This document shows, piece by piece, positions 48,701 through 57,429 of a DNA stretch of 64,000 bases; the first letter of the stretch is position 1, and every line of letters begins with the position of its first letter. Made by a program: the position numbers and the translations under genes. The notes below the pieces were generated by a model. The model was given only the letters and a program-made list of their open reading frames with translations. It was not told where the DNA came from and ran no database searches. Source of the DNA: Microbacterium sp. BR1 (lineage in GTDB: Bacteria; Actinomycetota; Actinomycetes; Actinomycetales; Microbacteriaceae); the NCBI RefSeq assembly GCF_002812725.1, contig NZ_NMUN01000003.1, positions 186,001 to 250,000 on the forward strand. Reading direction: 5' to 3'.

Positions 48701-49552
48701 GGTCAGCTTGTTTCCTCGGGCGCGCGAGACGGTCTCTTCGTAGGCGCTGAGGTATTCGCCGAACGTCATCGACTCGGCGCGCTTGATGCTCGGGACGAGC
48801 AGGGCGCGCGTGCCATCGGGCTTGGGGATGTCGATCGCGATGCCCAGGTTGATGTGGGCGGGCGCCACGACCGAGGGCTTGCCGTCGATCTCGGCGTAGA
48901 AGACGTTCTGGCTCGGGAAGTCCTTCAGCGCCTGGATGATCGCCCAGCCGATGAGGTGCGTGAAGCTGACCTTGCCGCCGCGGGTGCGGGACATGTGGTT
49001 GTTGATCACGATGCGGTTGTCGATCATCAGCTTCGCCGGGATCGTTCGCACACTGGTGGCGGTCGGGACGGTCAGCGACTCGTCCATGTTCGCCGCGAGG
49101 GTCTTGGGCATGCCGCGGAGCGGGGTGACCGTGTCTTCCTCGAGCGGCTGCGGAGCGGCGGCGGCCTTGGGCTTTTCGGGAGCCTGCGCGGGGATCGGCG
49201 GCGGCGACGCGGGGCGCGTCGTCGTTCGTGCGACCGGCTGGGCACCGATCACGGGAATGGGTGCGGTCACCGGACGGGGCTCGGATGCCGCGGGCTTGGC
49301 GGTCTCCGCTGCGGCGGCGGCCGGAGCGGGGGCTGCAGCCGGGGTGGCGGGGGCTGGTGCCGGCGGTGCGGCCGAGGCATCCGCTGCATCGTCCACGTCG
49401 ACCGGGTGGTATGCCTCGAGAGTCGGCCACCACGCCTTGTCTACCGAGTTCTTATCGACCTTGAACTGTTCGTAGAGTTCGTCGACGAGCCATTCATTGG
49501 CCCCGAACTCCCCCTCGTTCGAAGTCCCGACGCCCGTCACCTGGCTCGACAC
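45788..49552 (-). CDS. kgd: Multifunctional 2-oxoglutarate dehydrogenase E1/E2 (Kgd)
   Basis: 1254 aa. A short N-terminal segment (GANEWLVDELYEQFKVD) and an Ala/Pro-rich linker replace lipoyl domains. An E2 acyltransferase domain (~150-380, with STYDHRVIQGAGSGEF) follows. The E1 part has AHRGRLNVLTN, the ThDP motif GDAAFAGQGVV...NNQVGF, and the C-terminal domain ending in EDEPENQGAWPF-type residues. It converts 2-oxoglutarate to succinyl-CoA with DlaT-type partners, or to succinic semialdehyde. GTG 49552 is the start; GarA/OdhI control is known for relatives. Confidence 0.95.
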   Translation of the reverse strand: MSSQVTGVGTSNEGEFGANEWLVDELYEQFKVDKNSVDKAWWPTLEAYHPVDVDDAADASAAPPAPAPATPAAAPAPAAAAAETAKPAASEPRPVTAPIPVIGAQPVARTTTRPASPPPIPAQAPEKPKAAAAPQPLEEDTVTPLRGMPKTLAANMDESLTVPTATSVRTIPAKLMIDNRIVINNHMSRTRGGKVSFTHLIGWAIIQALKDFPSQNVFYAEIDGKPSVVAPAHINLGIAIDIPKPDGTRALLVPSIKRAESMTFGEYLSAYEETVSRARGNKLTAADFQGTTISLTNPGGIGTVHSVPRLMRGQGCIVGAGALEYPAEFQGASEKTLNELAIGKTITLTSTYDHRVIQGAGSGEFLKKVHERLIGQHHFYDDIFAALRIPYAPIHWAADINVDIAERIDKQARVQELINSYRVRGHLMADIDPLAYEQRTHPDLEIEEHGLTFWDLDREFVTGGFGGKRMAKLRDILGVLRDSYCRTIGLEYMHIQDPGQRRWFQQKVEIKYTKPTHDEQLRILSKLNEAEAFETFLQTKYVGQKRFSLEGGESLIPLLDEILQGAAGAGLDGAAIGMAHRGRLNVLTNIAGKTYGQVFREFEGSVALGNKRGSGDVKYHLGTEGTFVDDHGVELPIYLAANPSHLETVDGVLEGIVRAKQDRKAIGTFSWLPILVHGDAAFAGQGVVVETLQMSQLRGYRTGGTIHVVVNNQVGFTTLPQDGRSSVYATDVAKTIQAPIFHVNGDDPEAVTRVAQLAFEYREEFHRDVVIDLVCYRRRGHNEGDDPSMTQPLMTNLIEAKRSVRRLYTESLVGRGDITEEEYEEAKRDFQDRLEIAFAETHAAETGSHGVITDADAEIEELTWGDIETTGVATDVVRLIGDAFVNKPEGFTVHTKLQQLLDKRYDMSRNGTIDWGFAELLAFGSLLLEGTNVRLAGQDSRRGTFVQRHSVLHDRANGQEWIPLTNLSDRQGRFWVYDSYLSEYATMGFEYGYSVERPDALVLWEGQFGDFANGAQSVIDEFITSADQKWGQQSSVVLLLPHGYEGAGPDHSSARIERFLQMCAQDNMTVSRPSTPASYFHLLRRQAYARPRRPLIVFTPKAMLRLRGATSPVEAFTSGRFEPVLDDDRGIDKSQVKKVLLHAGKTHWDLRGELEKNPDPSVALVRLEQFYPAPIDELNAVIAEYPGAELVWVQDEPENQGAWPFIALEVVKHLTGRTMSVVSRAAAASPATGSPKIHAVEHAELMKKALAPLT

Positions 49553-49696
49553 GCTGGATCGCCCTCTTTCGTCGATGAAGGTTGTCGCGCAGCGCCTCTT
49601 CGTGGCCCACGCGCACGAACATCTAGGCTATCTCAGATCCGTCGGCTCCGTCGCGGATCGTGCCGTCGTTCGGGCCATAGGGTGAGGGTGAGTGGC

Positions 49697-49702
49697 TAGC
49701 GT
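49697..49702 (+). promoter_or_regulatory. -10 element of guaB1 (leaderless)
   Basis: TAGCGT followed by 6 nt (aggggt) and ATG 49709. Confidence 0.5.
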
Positions 49703-49708
49703 AGGGGT

Positions 49709-51163
49709 ATGGAATTCTCGGGTGAACGGCCGATGGTGGATCTGACCTATTCGGATGTCTTCCTGGTGCCGCGGCACTCGGCCGTCACGAGCCGACTGCA
49801 GGTCGACCTCGCGCCGCACGACGGCACCCCCGCGACGATCCCGATCGTCTCGTCGAACATGAACTCGGTGACGGGGGCCCGCCTGGCCGCGACCCTCGCC
49901 CGCCGGGGTGGTCTGGGCGTGCTGCCCCAGGATCTGCCCCTGCAGGAATTGGATGCCGCGATCCGCTGGGTCAAGCGCCAGCCCGTGCTGTGGGACACGG
50001 CGCTCGTTCTGCCGCCCGAGGCGACCGTTTCGGCCGCACTGCGCATCCTGCCCGCGACGCCGGGGCACGGCATCGTCGTGGCCGAGGGCGGCGAGAACGT
50101 TTCGGCGGCTGAGGTCCGGGGCATCGTCCCCGCGTCGCGGCTCGCCACGGCGCTTCCCGACGCCCGACTCGGCGACCTCGCGCGCGGCGACACGCCCTCG
50201 CTCGAGTCGGAAGACGTGGAGGATCCGCGTGCGGCCTTCGACACGATCGTCGCGGCCGGTGTCGAGGTCGTCTGCGTCATGCGGCACGGTCGCCTGGTCG
50301 GGACCCTCAGTCGCCGCAGCGCGCTGCGCTCGACCCTGTATCGCCCCGCGGTAGACGCGGGCGGGCGTCTGGCGGTCGCCGCGGCCGTCGGCATCAACGG
50401 CGACGTCGCGGCGAAGGCGCGTGCACTGGCGGCAGCGGGTGTCGACGTGATCGTCGTCGACACGGCGCACGGGCACCAGGACGGGATGCTCGCGGCGCTC
50501 CGGACGGTCGCCGACCTCGGTCTCGACATCCCGATCGCGGCCGGCAACGTGGTCACGGCCGAGGGCGTGCACGACCTGGTGACCGCGGGAGCGTCGATCC
50601 TGAAGGTCGGTGTCGGTCCGGGCGCCATGTGCACGACGCGCATGATGACCGCGGTGGGGCGTCCGCAATTCTCGGCGGTGCTCGAGACGGCGGAGGCCGC
50701 TCGGATCATGGGCGCTCATGTCTGGGCCGACGGCGGGGTGCGCTACCCCCGCGATGTCGCGCTCGCGCTGGCGGCGGGTGCGGCATCCGTCATGATCGGC
50801 TCGTGGTTCGCCGGGACGATCGAGGCGCCGGGCGAACTGCTCACGGATGCGAGTGGTCGCGTCTTCAAGGAGTCGTGGGGGATGGCGTCGACGAAGGCCG
50901 TGCACGATCGGTTCGGACGCCTGGACCCGTACGAGCTGGCGCGCAAGGAGCTTTTCGCCGAGGGCATCTCCTCGTCGAAGATCTACCTCGATCCGCTGCG
51001 CCCGGGCCTCGAAGACCTGCTCGACATGATCACGTCGGGCGTGCGGTCCTCCTTCACCTACGCAGGCGCGGCGACGGTGGCCCAGTTCCACGAGAGGGCC
51101 CTGGTCGGTCTGCAGTCCGCGGCGGGCTACGAAGAGGGCAAGGCGCTCCCCGTCAGCTGGTGA
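49709..51163 (+). CDS. guaB1: GuaB1 family IMP dehydrogenase-related protein (probable GMP reductase)
   Basis: 484 aa. TIM barrel with the catalytic Cys308 in GVGPGAMCTTRMM, and flap residues GRPQFSAVLETAEAAR. A Bateman (CBS) region lies at ~95-200. GuaB1 proteins of actinobacteria resemble IMPDH but act as NADPH-dependent GMP reductases with CBS-mediated ATP/GTP control. GuaB2 (true IMPDH) is not in this window. ATG is 6 nt after TAGCGT, suggesting a leaderless mRNA. Confidence 0.92.
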   Translation: MEFSGERPMVDLTYSDVFLVPRHSAVTSRLQVDLAPHDGTPATIPIVSSNMNSVTGARLAATLARRGGLGVLPQDLPLQELDAAIRWVKRQPVLWDTALVLPPEATVSAALRILPATPGHGIVVAEGGENVSAAEVRGIVPASRLATALPDARLGDLARGDTPSLESEDVEDPRAAFDTIVAAGVEVVCVMRHGRLVGTLSRRSALRSTLYRPAVDAGGRLAVAAAVGINGDVAAKARALAAAGVDVIVVDTAHGHQDGMLAALRTVADLGLDIPIAAGNVVTAEGVHDLVTAGASILKVGVGPGAMCTTRMMTAVGRPQFSAVLETAEAARIMGAHVWADGGVRYPRDVALALAAGAASVMIGSWFAGTIEAPGELLTDASGRVFKESWGMASTKAVHDRFGRLDPYELARKELFAEGISSSKIYLDPLRPGLEDLLDMITSGVRSSFTYAGAATVAQFHERALVGLQSAAGYEEGKALPVSW

Positions 51164-51198
51164 GGGTCCGCTCGTTCTGCGAGTGCATGACCTCGGTG

Positions 51199-51258
51199 CG
51201 AGTGCATGGCTTGTGACCCGCGCCGACGCCGTGCAGTCGGCGCACAGTCGTGCACTCG
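51199..51258. terminator. Nested hairpin after guaB1
   Basis: Outer arms CGAGTGCA (51199-51206) and TGCACTCG (51251-51258) enclose CGCCGAC (51221-51227) and GTCGGCG (51236-51242). GCGAGTGCATG is also directly repeated at 51179 and 51198. It is probably a terminator or attenuator before the corC-like operon. Confidence 0.55.
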
Positions 51259-51295
51259 GCGATACGGAGGCGGTCGCGGTCCTACGCACCTCGGG

Positions 51296-51301
51296 TAAAC
51301 T
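51296..51301 (+). promoter_or_regulatory. Possible -10 of the CorC-like operon
   Basis: TAAACT, 10 nt before a short leader ORF at 51312 and 75 nt before GTG 51377. Confidence 0.4.
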
Positions 51302-51311
51302 CGACCCCACG

Positions 51312-51380
51312 ATGGACGACCCCCCCAGTTGTAGACGCTCGCCCCACCGCCCGATCGAACCCGCGAGGGTCGACGCGTGA
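51312..51380 (+). CDS. Possible 22-residue leader peptide
   Basis: ATG 51312, product [26 protein letters not shown] in composition (Pro/Arg-rich, one Cys). The TGA overlaps the GTG of the CNNM/CBS gene (GTGA). It begins about 10 nt after TAAACT. Its size makes chance likely; if real it could couple [11 protein letters not shown] of the downstream gene. Confidence 0.3.
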   Translation: MDDPPSCRRSPHRPIEPARVDA

Positions 51381-52765
51381 CGTACGAGTTGGTCATGCTG
51401 GGAGTGGGGCTGCTGCTCATCGTGGGCACCGGGCTGTTCGTGGCCAGCGAGTTCGCCCTCGTCAATCTGGATCGCGCCGACCTCGAGGCGCGCCGCGAGC
51501 GCGGTGAGTCCCGTCTGTCGATCACGATCGGCGCGCTGAAGATCACGTCGACGCACCTGTCGAGCGCTCAGCTGGGCATCACGCTGACGACGCTTCTGAC
51601 GGGGTACACGATGGAGCCGGCGCTGTCGAGCCTGCTGCGCCCGGTGCTGACCGGATGGGGATTGCCCGAGGCGCTGGTCTCGCCCATCGCCGTGATCGTC
51701 GCCATCTCGGTCGCGACGATCTTCTCGATGATCCTCGGCGAGCTCGTGCCGAAGAACTTCGCCCTGGCCCTCCCGCGCCAGACCGCCAAGCTCGTGCTGC
51801 CGTTCCAGGTGGCGTTCACGATGGTCTTCCGGCCCGCGATCGTCGTCCTGAACGGCTCGGCGAACGGCGTCCTACGCGCGATCGGCATCGAGCCCAAGGA
51901 AGAACTCTCGGGTGCCCGTACGGCAGAGGAGCTGTCTTCCCTCGTCCGCCGTTCCGCGAGCGCCGGTCTGCTCGAGCAGGACACGGCATCCCTCCTGAAC
52001 CGCACGCTCCTGTTCGCTCGGCTGAGCGCCGCCGATGTGATGACACCGCGACCCAGCATGCACTGCGTCGCGCGCGACGACTCCGCGGACGACGTCATCC
52101 AGCTCGCGCGCCGCACGGGCCACAGCCGGTTCCCGGTGATGGGGGACTCCCTCGACGACATCGTCGGAGTCGTCCACCTGAAGGCCGCCGTCAGCGTCCC
52201 GCGCGAGAAGCGGCAGGATGTCCCGGCCGCTGCCCTCGCGACGGAACCCCTGCGCGTGCCCGAGACCGTGCACCTCGACGCGCTGATCGCCGAGCTGAGG
52301 GCGCGGGGCTACCAGCTCGCGATCGTCGTCGACGAGTACGGGGGCACGGCCGGTGTCGTGACGCTCGAAGACCTCGTCGAAGAGATCGTCGGCGAGGTGT
52401 CGGACGAGCACGACCGCAGCCGCGCGGGCCTCGTCCGCGGCAAGGACTCGGTCACCTTCCCCGGCAACTGGCGACCCGATGAGCTGCACGACCGCACGGG
52501 CATCCGTGTCCCCGAGGGCGAGGTCTACGACACGGTCGGGGGGTTCATCATGAGCCGCCTCGAGCGCATTCCGTCGACGGGCGACACGGTCGAGACCGAT
52601 GACGGCGTGCTGCGCGTGCAGCGGATGGACGGGCGCCGCGTCGACCGCATCCGGTACACACCCCATCTCAACGCGGCCGACGGACTCGACAGCGAGCCGT
52701 CGCAGACGACGGGACCCGAACGCATCCTGCGGGGCCGTGGCGCGAAGGACGGGGGTGCGTCGTGA
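51377..52765 (+). CDS. CNNM/CBS (HlyC/CorC-like) membrane protein 1
   Basis: 462 aa. CNNM domain with about four helices (residues ~1-200; [62 protein letters not shown]). A CBS pair (~210-340; [45 protein letters not shown]) and the CorC_HlyC domain (~350-440) follow. Relatives mediate Mg2+/Co2+ efflux (MpfA type). GTG overlaps a possible leader ORF stop. The stop overlaps the second paralogue. Confidence 0.9.
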   Translation: MTYELVMLGVGLLLIVGTGLFVASEFALVNLDRADLEARRERGESRLSITIGALKITSTHLSSAQLGITLTTLLTGYTMEPALSSLLRPVLTGWGLPEALVSPIAVIVAISVATIFSMILGELVPKNFALALPRQTAKLVLPFQVAFTMVFRPAIVVLNGSANGVLRAIGIEPKEELSGARTAEELSSLVRRSASAGLLEQDTASLLNRTLLFARLSAADVMTPRPSMHCVARDDSADDVIQLARRTGHSRFPVMGDSLDDIVGVVHLKAAVSVPREKRQDVPAAALATEPLRVPETVHLDALIAELRARGYQLAIVVDEYGGTAGVVTLEDLVEEIVGEVSDEHDRSRAGLVRGKDSVTFPGNWRPDELHDRTGIRVPEGEVYDTVGGFIMSRLERIPSTGDTVETDDGVLRVQRMDGRRVDRIRYTPHLNAADGLDSEPSQTTGPERILRGRGAKDGGAS

Positions 52766-53808
52766 GCGATTGGGCCGGAATCGTCTGGCTGGTCGTCCTG
52801 CTGGCGTTCAACGCGTTCTTCGTCGGTGCCGAATTCGCCGTGATCTCGGCGCGACGATCGCAGATAGAGCCCCTCGCCGAGAGGGGTTCGCGGGCCGCCA
52901 AGACCGCGCTCTACGCGATGGAGCACGCGACGCTCATGCTCGCCACCTCGCAGCTGGGCATCACGATCTGCTCGCTGCTGATCCTGAACGTCTCGGAACC
53001 GGCGATCCACCATCTGCTCGCCGTGCCGTTCGGGCTGACGGGTCTCTCCGAGGCCGTGGTCGATGTCGTCGCCTTCATCGTCGCACTGCTGATCGTGTCG
53101 TACCTGCACGTGGTGTTCGGCGAGATGATCCCGAAGAACCTCGCGTTCTCGGTTCCCGACCGCGCCGTCCTCATCCTCGCGACGCCGCTGGTGTGGGTGT
53201 CGAAGGTCTTCCACCCCGTCATCGCGACCCTCAACTGGATCGCGAACGCTGTGCTGCGTCTGTTCCGCGTCGAACCGAAGAACGAGGCCGCCTCGACCTT
53301 CACGCTCGACGAGGTCGCGACGATCGTGAGCCAGTCGACCAGCGAGGGCGTTCTCGACGACTCGTCGGGCGCGCTCGCCGCCGCGGTCGAGTTCACCGAC
53401 AAGAAGGCGCGCGACATCGCGGTGCGACTCGATCAGCTCGTGACGCTGCCCGAGTCGACGACGCCGGCGCAGATCGAGCGAGCCGTCGCGGTGCACGGGT
53501 TCTCGCGCTACGTGATCGTGGATGCCTCGGGTGAACCCGTGGGGTACGTGCACCTGAAGGACATCCTGCGCGCCGCGGATGTCCCGGACGAGCGTTTCGA
53601 CAAGCCCGTGCCGGCCAAGCGCATCCATCACATGGTTCCGGTGCAGGAGACGACCGACCTGGAGGACGCGCTCGCGACCATGCGTCGCACGGGCCGCCAC
53701 CTCGCGCGTGTTCGCGACGAGCGCGGCGAGACGACCGGGGTGCTGTTCCTCGAGGACATCATCGAGGAACTCGTCGGCGAGGTGCAGGACGCCACCCGAC
53801 GCCGCTAG
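52762..53808 (+). CDS. CNNM/CBS (HlyC/CorC-like) membrane protein 2
   Basis: 348 aa. The same CNNM fold (FFVGAEFAVISARRSQIEPLAERG, TSQLGITICSLLILNVSEPA, FGEMIPKNLAFSVP) and a CBS pair ending LFLEDIIEELVGEVQD, but the C-terminal CorC_HlyC domain is absent. It is coupled to the first paralogue by a GTGA overlap, so the two probably form a heteromer. Tandem pairs of a long and a short member are common in actinobacteria. Confidence 0.9.
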   Translation: MSDWAGIVWLVVLLAFNAFFVGAEFAVISARRSQIEPLAERGSRAAKTALYAMEHATLMLATSQLGITICSLLILNVSEPAIHHLLAVPFGLTGLSEAVVDVVAFIVALLIVSYLHVVFGEMIPKNLAFSVPDRAVLILATPLVWVSKVFHPVIATLNWIANAVLRLFRVEPKNEAASTFTLDEVATIVSQSTSEGVLDDSSGALAAAVEFTDKKARDIAVRLDQLVTLPESTTPAQIERAVAVHGFSRYVIVDASGEPVGYVHLKDILRAADVPDERFDKPVPAKRIHHMVPVQETTDLEDALATMRRTGRHLARVRDERGETTGVLFLEDIIEELVGEVQDATRRR

Positions 53809-53825
53809 GCGTCATCCCGCCCCCG

Positions 53826-54023
53826 CTACACCTCCGCGTCCTGCGCCGGGCGCCTGTACTCGCTGGGGGTCATGCCCGCGTCCTAGCGGAATGAGCGCGT
53901 GAAGACGCTCGGGTCGGTGCTCCCGCAGCGTACGGCGACATCGGCGAGCAGGAGCAGGCGCGGGTCATCGAGCCGTTCGTGGATCGCACGGTCGAACCCC
54001 GCGAAGAGGACCGCATGCGTTGC
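53826..54023 (-). pseudogene. AraC-family HTH remnant with an internal amber stop
   Basis: The minus frame reads from directly after the OYE stop: FDRAIHERLDDPRLLLLADV, VRCGSTDPSVFTRSFR, then TAG (53885-53883), then DAGMTPSEYRR and a stop at 53826. This is the C-terminal AraC/XylS helix-turn-helix (helices and the GMTPSEYRR end) without its N-terminal domain. Deletion plus a nonsense change are the simplest explanation. It is in frame with the upstream OYE gene across that gene's TGA. Confidence 0.7.
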
Positions 54024-55112
54024 TCAGGCCGAGCGCGCCGGGACCCGTGCGGCGCGCGCGTACTGCGCGGGCCAGACGTCGACGCCCTCGCCGAGCTCGC
54101 CAGCCGCGCGCAGCCCGAAGTGCGGGTCGCGCAGCCACTCGCGCGCGGCGAAGATGGCGTCGGCCTCGCCGACCTGCAGGATCTCTTCGGCCTGCGATCC
54201 CTCGGTGATCGAGCCGACCGCGCTGACGACGAGTCCCGTCTCGCGGCGGACGTGCGCGGCGAGAGGTACCTGATAGCCCGGGCCGGGTACGATCTTCTGG
54301 TGGGCGACGAGCCCGCCGCTCGAGATGTCGAACAGGTCGGCGCCCGCATCGGCAGCCCAGACCGCAACGGTCGCGGTGTCTTCGATGTTCCAGCCGCCCT
54401 CGGCGGCATCGGTTCCCGAGAAGCGCACGAACAGGGGCACGGCGTCGCCGACCTCGGCACGGATGGCCGCGACGATGCGCAGCAGCAGACGGGCGCGGTA
54501 CTCGAGGCTGCCGCCGTACTCGTCGGTGCGCTGGTTGCTGAGGGGTGAGAGGAACTCGTGCAGCAGGTAGCCGTGCGCGGCGTGGATCTCGAGCACGTCG
54601 AAACCGGCCTCGACCGAGCGGCGCGCCGCGGCGACGAAGCCCTCGACGACCGCCTCGATGCCGGCCGCGTCGAGCGCCCGGGGCTGTGCGTAGCCCTCGA
54701 AGGCGATCGCGGAGGGCGCGAACGTGGTCCATCCGCCCTCTTCGAGACCGACACTGCCGTGTCCACGTCCCGCGAAGGGCCACCACGTCGAGGCCTTGCG
54801 CCCGGCGTGCGCGAGCTGGATGCCTGCCGCCGCGCCGCGGGCGTGGATCGACGCCACGATCGGGGCCCAGGCATCCCGTTGCTCGTCCGTCCAGATACCG
54901 GTGTCGCGCGGCGAGATGCGACCCTCGGGAACGACCGCGGTCGCCTCGGCGACGATCAGGCCCGCGCCGCCGGACGCGAACTGGGACAGGTGCACGTGGT
55001 GCCAGTCGTTCGGCATGCCCTCTTCGGCGCTGTACATGCACATGGGCGCGACCCACAGCCGGTTGGCGATTTCGGTCGCGCGGACGGTCATGGGCTGGAA
55101 CAGCAGACTCAC
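54024..55112 (-). CDS. NADH:flavin oxidoreductase, Old Yellow Enzyme (YqjM class)
   Basis: 362 aa, FMN-dependent TIM barrel. Cys25 in VAPMCMYSA is the redox-tuning Cys of the YqjM class. The substrate-binding His pair lies in a His-x2-His arrangement (EIHAAHGYLLHEFLSP), and NQRTDEYGGSLEYR and the phosphate-binding Gly/Arg region near the C-terminus are present. It reduces activated alkenes with NADPH. GTG 55112 has AGGAG upstream. An AraC remnant follows in the same frame. Confidence 0.93.
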   Translation of the reverse strand: MSLLFQPMTVRATEIANRLWVAPMCMYSAEEGMPNDWHHVHLSQFASGGAGLIVAEATAVVPEGRISPRDTGIWTDEQRDAWAPIVASIHARGAAAGIQLAHAGRKASTWWPFAGRGHGSVGLEEGGWTTFAPSAIAFEGYAQPRALDAAGIEAVVEGFVAAARRSVEAGFDVLEIHAAHGYLLHEFLSPLSNQRTDEYGGSLEYRARLLLRIVAAIRAEVGDAVPLFVRFSGTDAAEGGWNIEDTATVAVWAADAGADLFDISSGGLVAHQKIVPGPGYQVPLAAHVRRETGLVVSAVGSITEGSQAEEILQVGEADAIFAAREWLRDPHFGLRAAGELGEGVDVWPAQYARAARVPARSA

Positions 55113-55142
55113 GGGGGCTCCTCAGGGATGATGCCTCGGCGG

Positions 55143-55148
55143 TAACGT
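55143..55148 (+). promoter_or_regulatory. -10 element of nnrD (leaderless)
   Basis: TAACGT followed by 6 G and ATG 55155. The six G could also act as a weak ribosome site. Confidence 0.45.
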
Positions 55149-55154
55149 GGGGGG

Positions 55155-56051
55155 ATGCCTGACGTCTCGCCGTGGTCCGCAGCCGAGACGGCCGCACACC
55201 TGCAGAGGCCAACGGACGACGACGACAAGTATTCCCGCGGCGTGGTCGGAATGCGAACGGGCTCGGTCGCCTACCCGGGGGCGGCGATGCTCGGGGTCGA
55301 GGCCGCGTGGCGGGCGGGCGCGGGAATGGTGCGCTACATCGGACCGGATGCCGCGGCATCCCTCGTCCTCTCGCGACGCCCCGAGACGGTGCGCGCTGCG
55401 GGGCGTGTTCAGGCCTGGGTGATCGGCTCGGGGATGCCCGATGGCGCATCGGCCGACGACGTCGCTGGTGGGCCGGACACCGGTGCGATCGGCCTCGACA
55501 CGATTCTGACCGGACGGGAACCCGTCGTCGTCGACGCGGGTGCGCTGGGGCTGCCCGGGGCGACGGCGCCGCGGGTCTTGACCCCTCATCGCGGCGAGCT
55601 CGCCCGGCTGCGCACCCGGCTCGCGCTGTCGCCCGAGTGGTCGGATGACGCGGCGGCCGCACGCGAGACCGCGGCGGTGACGGGGGCGACGGTCCTGCTC
55701 AAGGGCGCGCGAACCTGGGTCGCCACGCCGGGCGGATGGCTGGGACTCGTCGAGTCCGGAGCGCCCTGGCTCTCGACCGCGGGGACGGGCGACGTGCTCG
55801 CCGGCGTCGTCGGCGCGCTCGTGGCGGCACGCAGCTCCGCCGCGATCGCCGACCCCGAAATCCTCGGCCCGCTGGCCGCATCCGCGGCGTGGCTGCACGG
55901 TGCCGCCGGCCGACTCGCCTCGGGGATGGCGCCGGTGCACGCCGACGTCGAGAGTGGAGAATCCGAGAGGAGGCCCGGGTCGGGGCATCCGCTCGTCGCT
56001 CTGGACGTCGCCGCGGCGATCCCCGTGGTGTGGGGGCGACTCTCGGCGTGA
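55155..56051 (+). CDS. nnrD: ADP-dependent NAD(P)H-hydrate dehydratase
   Basis: 298 aa, ribokinase-like fold. Motifs: KYSRGVVGMRTGSVAYPGAAMLG, VDAGALGLPG, LTPHRGELARL, and the GTGD-type STAGTGDVLAGVVGALVA with the catalytic Asp. It repairs hydrated NAD(P)H. The epimerase (NnrE) domain is not fused and not seen in the window. Confidence 0.93.
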   Translation: MPDVSPWSAAETAAHLQRPTDDDDKYSRGVVGMRTGSVAYPGAAMLGVEAAWRAGAGMVRYIGPDAAASLVLSRRPETVRAAGRVQAWVIGSGMPDGASADDVAGGPDTGAIGLDTILTGREPVVVDAGALGLPGATAPRVLTPHRGELARLRTRLALSPEWSDDAAAARETAAVTGATVLLKGARTWVATPGGWLGLVESGAPWLSTAGTGDVLAGVVGALVAARSSAAIADPEILGPLAASAAWLHGAAGRLASGMAPVHADVESGESERRPGSGHPLVALDVAAAIPVVWGRLSA

Positions 56052-56135
56052 CTCGAACCCACGACTCGGGGCGGGAGTCAGGGCGGGACTCGGGATGAAC
56101 TCGGGGCGTGGCGCGGCCAGCTCGGATCAGCCGCT

Positions 56136-56141
56136 TAGGAT
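56136..56141 (+). promoter_or_regulatory. -10 element of the GT87-like gene (leaderless)
   Basis: TAGGAT followed by 6 nt (gagcgg) and GTG 56148. Confidence 0.5.
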
Positions 56142-56147
56142 GAGCGG

Positions 56148-57416
56148 GTGTCGGGTGGGATGTGGCGGGCGTGGATGAAGAACCGGGCTGTTCTGTGGAC
56201 CGGCTTCGCGGTGGTTCATCTGACGGTCGCCGTTCTCGGCTGGACCCTGCCGAATCAGCCGATGGGCGACGTCTACCTGGTGTACGAACCGTGGGCGGAC
56301 GCCGCGCTCGACGGTCGTGAGATCGTCGGTATCACCGGCCCGTTCGTCTATCCGCAGCTCGCTCTCGTGCCGATGATCCTGGCGCGGGGCCTCGCGTGGC
56401 TCGGCGGGTACATCATCGCCTGGGCGATCCTCGTCACGGCGCTCAACGCGATCGCTTTCGCCGTCCTGGTGGGGCAGGGGCGGTCGAGAGCGCGGGTGTC
56501 GGCTGCCTGGTTCTGGCTCGCCTACGCGTTGGTGCTCGGGCCGATCGGGATGTATCGGATCGACGCCATCACGGTGCCGCTCGCGGTGCTGGGACTGCTC
56601 TGGCTCGCCGGTCGTCCCGCCGTGGCCGCCGCGTTGCTGACGGTGGCGATGTGGATGAAGGTGTGGCCGGCCGCACTGATCGCCGCCGCTGTCGTCGCCC
56701 TGCGCCGCCGCCTGACGGTGATCGCCTCGGCTGCGCTGGTGACCGCGCTGGTGCTCGGCGTGATCGTCGCCCTCGGTGGGTGGGCGCACGCCTTCGGCTT
56801 CATCGGCGAGCAGACGGGGCGTGGACTGCAGCTCGAGGCTCCCGTCAGCGCCTTCTATCTCTGGCAGGCCGTGGCGGGGGTCCCGGGATCCTTCCCCTTC
56901 TACGACGACGACGTCCTCACGTACCAGGTGACCGGTCCGAACGTCGATGTCGTCATCGCGGCGATGACGCCGCTGCTCGTGCTCGCGGTGGCGGCCGTCG
57001 TGGGGCTGGGCGCGTACAAGGCATGGCGGGGGGCGTCCTATGCGCGGCTGCTGCCGCCGCTCGCTCTCGCCCTCGTGCTCGCGTTCATCGTGTTCAACAA
57101 GGTCGGTTCGCCACAGTTTCAGGCCTGGCTCATCGCGCCCCTCGTGCTCTGGATCGTGCTGGACCGGACGCGCGCGAGCACCGCCGCCGCACTGTCGTTG
57201 GTCAGCGCCACCCTGACGCTCATCGTCTATCCGATCGTGTACGGCGGAGTGCTGAACGTCCAGCCTGTGCCGGTCGCCCTGCTCACCGCACGGAACATCC
57301 TGACCGTCGTGTTGCTCGTCGTCGCCGTCACGGCGATCGTCCGTGTACCGATCCGCCAGGCATCGACCGTCACGGTGCGAACGCGTGATGTTCGTCGATT
57401 CCTGCCCGCCCCCTGA
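56148..57416 (+). CDS. GT87/DUF2029-like polyprenol-linked mannosyltransferase
   Basis: 422 aa with about 10 helices. Family features: an early acidic loop (QPMGDVYLVYEPWADAALDG) where the catalytic Asp of GT-C enzymes sits, then ITGPFVYPQLALVP and MWMKVWPAALIAAAV. These resemble PimE-type alpha-1,2-mannosyltransferases that use polyprenyl-phosphate mannose on the outer face. The acceptor is unknown; lipomannan-like glycolipids are plausible. Leaderless -10 at 56136. Confidence 0.78.
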   Translation: MSGGMWRAWMKNRAVLWTGFAVVHLTVAVLGWTLPNQPMGDVYLVYEPWADAALDGREIVGITGPFVYPQLALVPMILARGLAWLGGYIIAWAILVTALNAIAFAVLVGQGRSRARVSAAWFWLAYALVLGPIGMYRIDAITVPLAVLGLLWLAGRPAVAAALLTVAMWMKVWPAALIAAAVVALRRRLTVIASAALVTALVLGVIVALGGWAHAFGFIGEQTGRGLQLEAPVSAFYLWQAVAGVPGSFPFYDDDVLTYQVTGPNVDVVIAAMTPLLVLAVAAVVGLGAYKAWRGASYARLLPPLALALVLAFIVFNKVGSPQFQAWLIAPLVLWIVLDRTRASTAAALSLVSATLTLIVYPIVYGGVLNVQPVPVALLTARNILTVVLLVVAVTAIVRVPIRQASTVTVRTRDVRRFLPAP

Positions 57417-57429
57417 CCTCGGGAGAACC

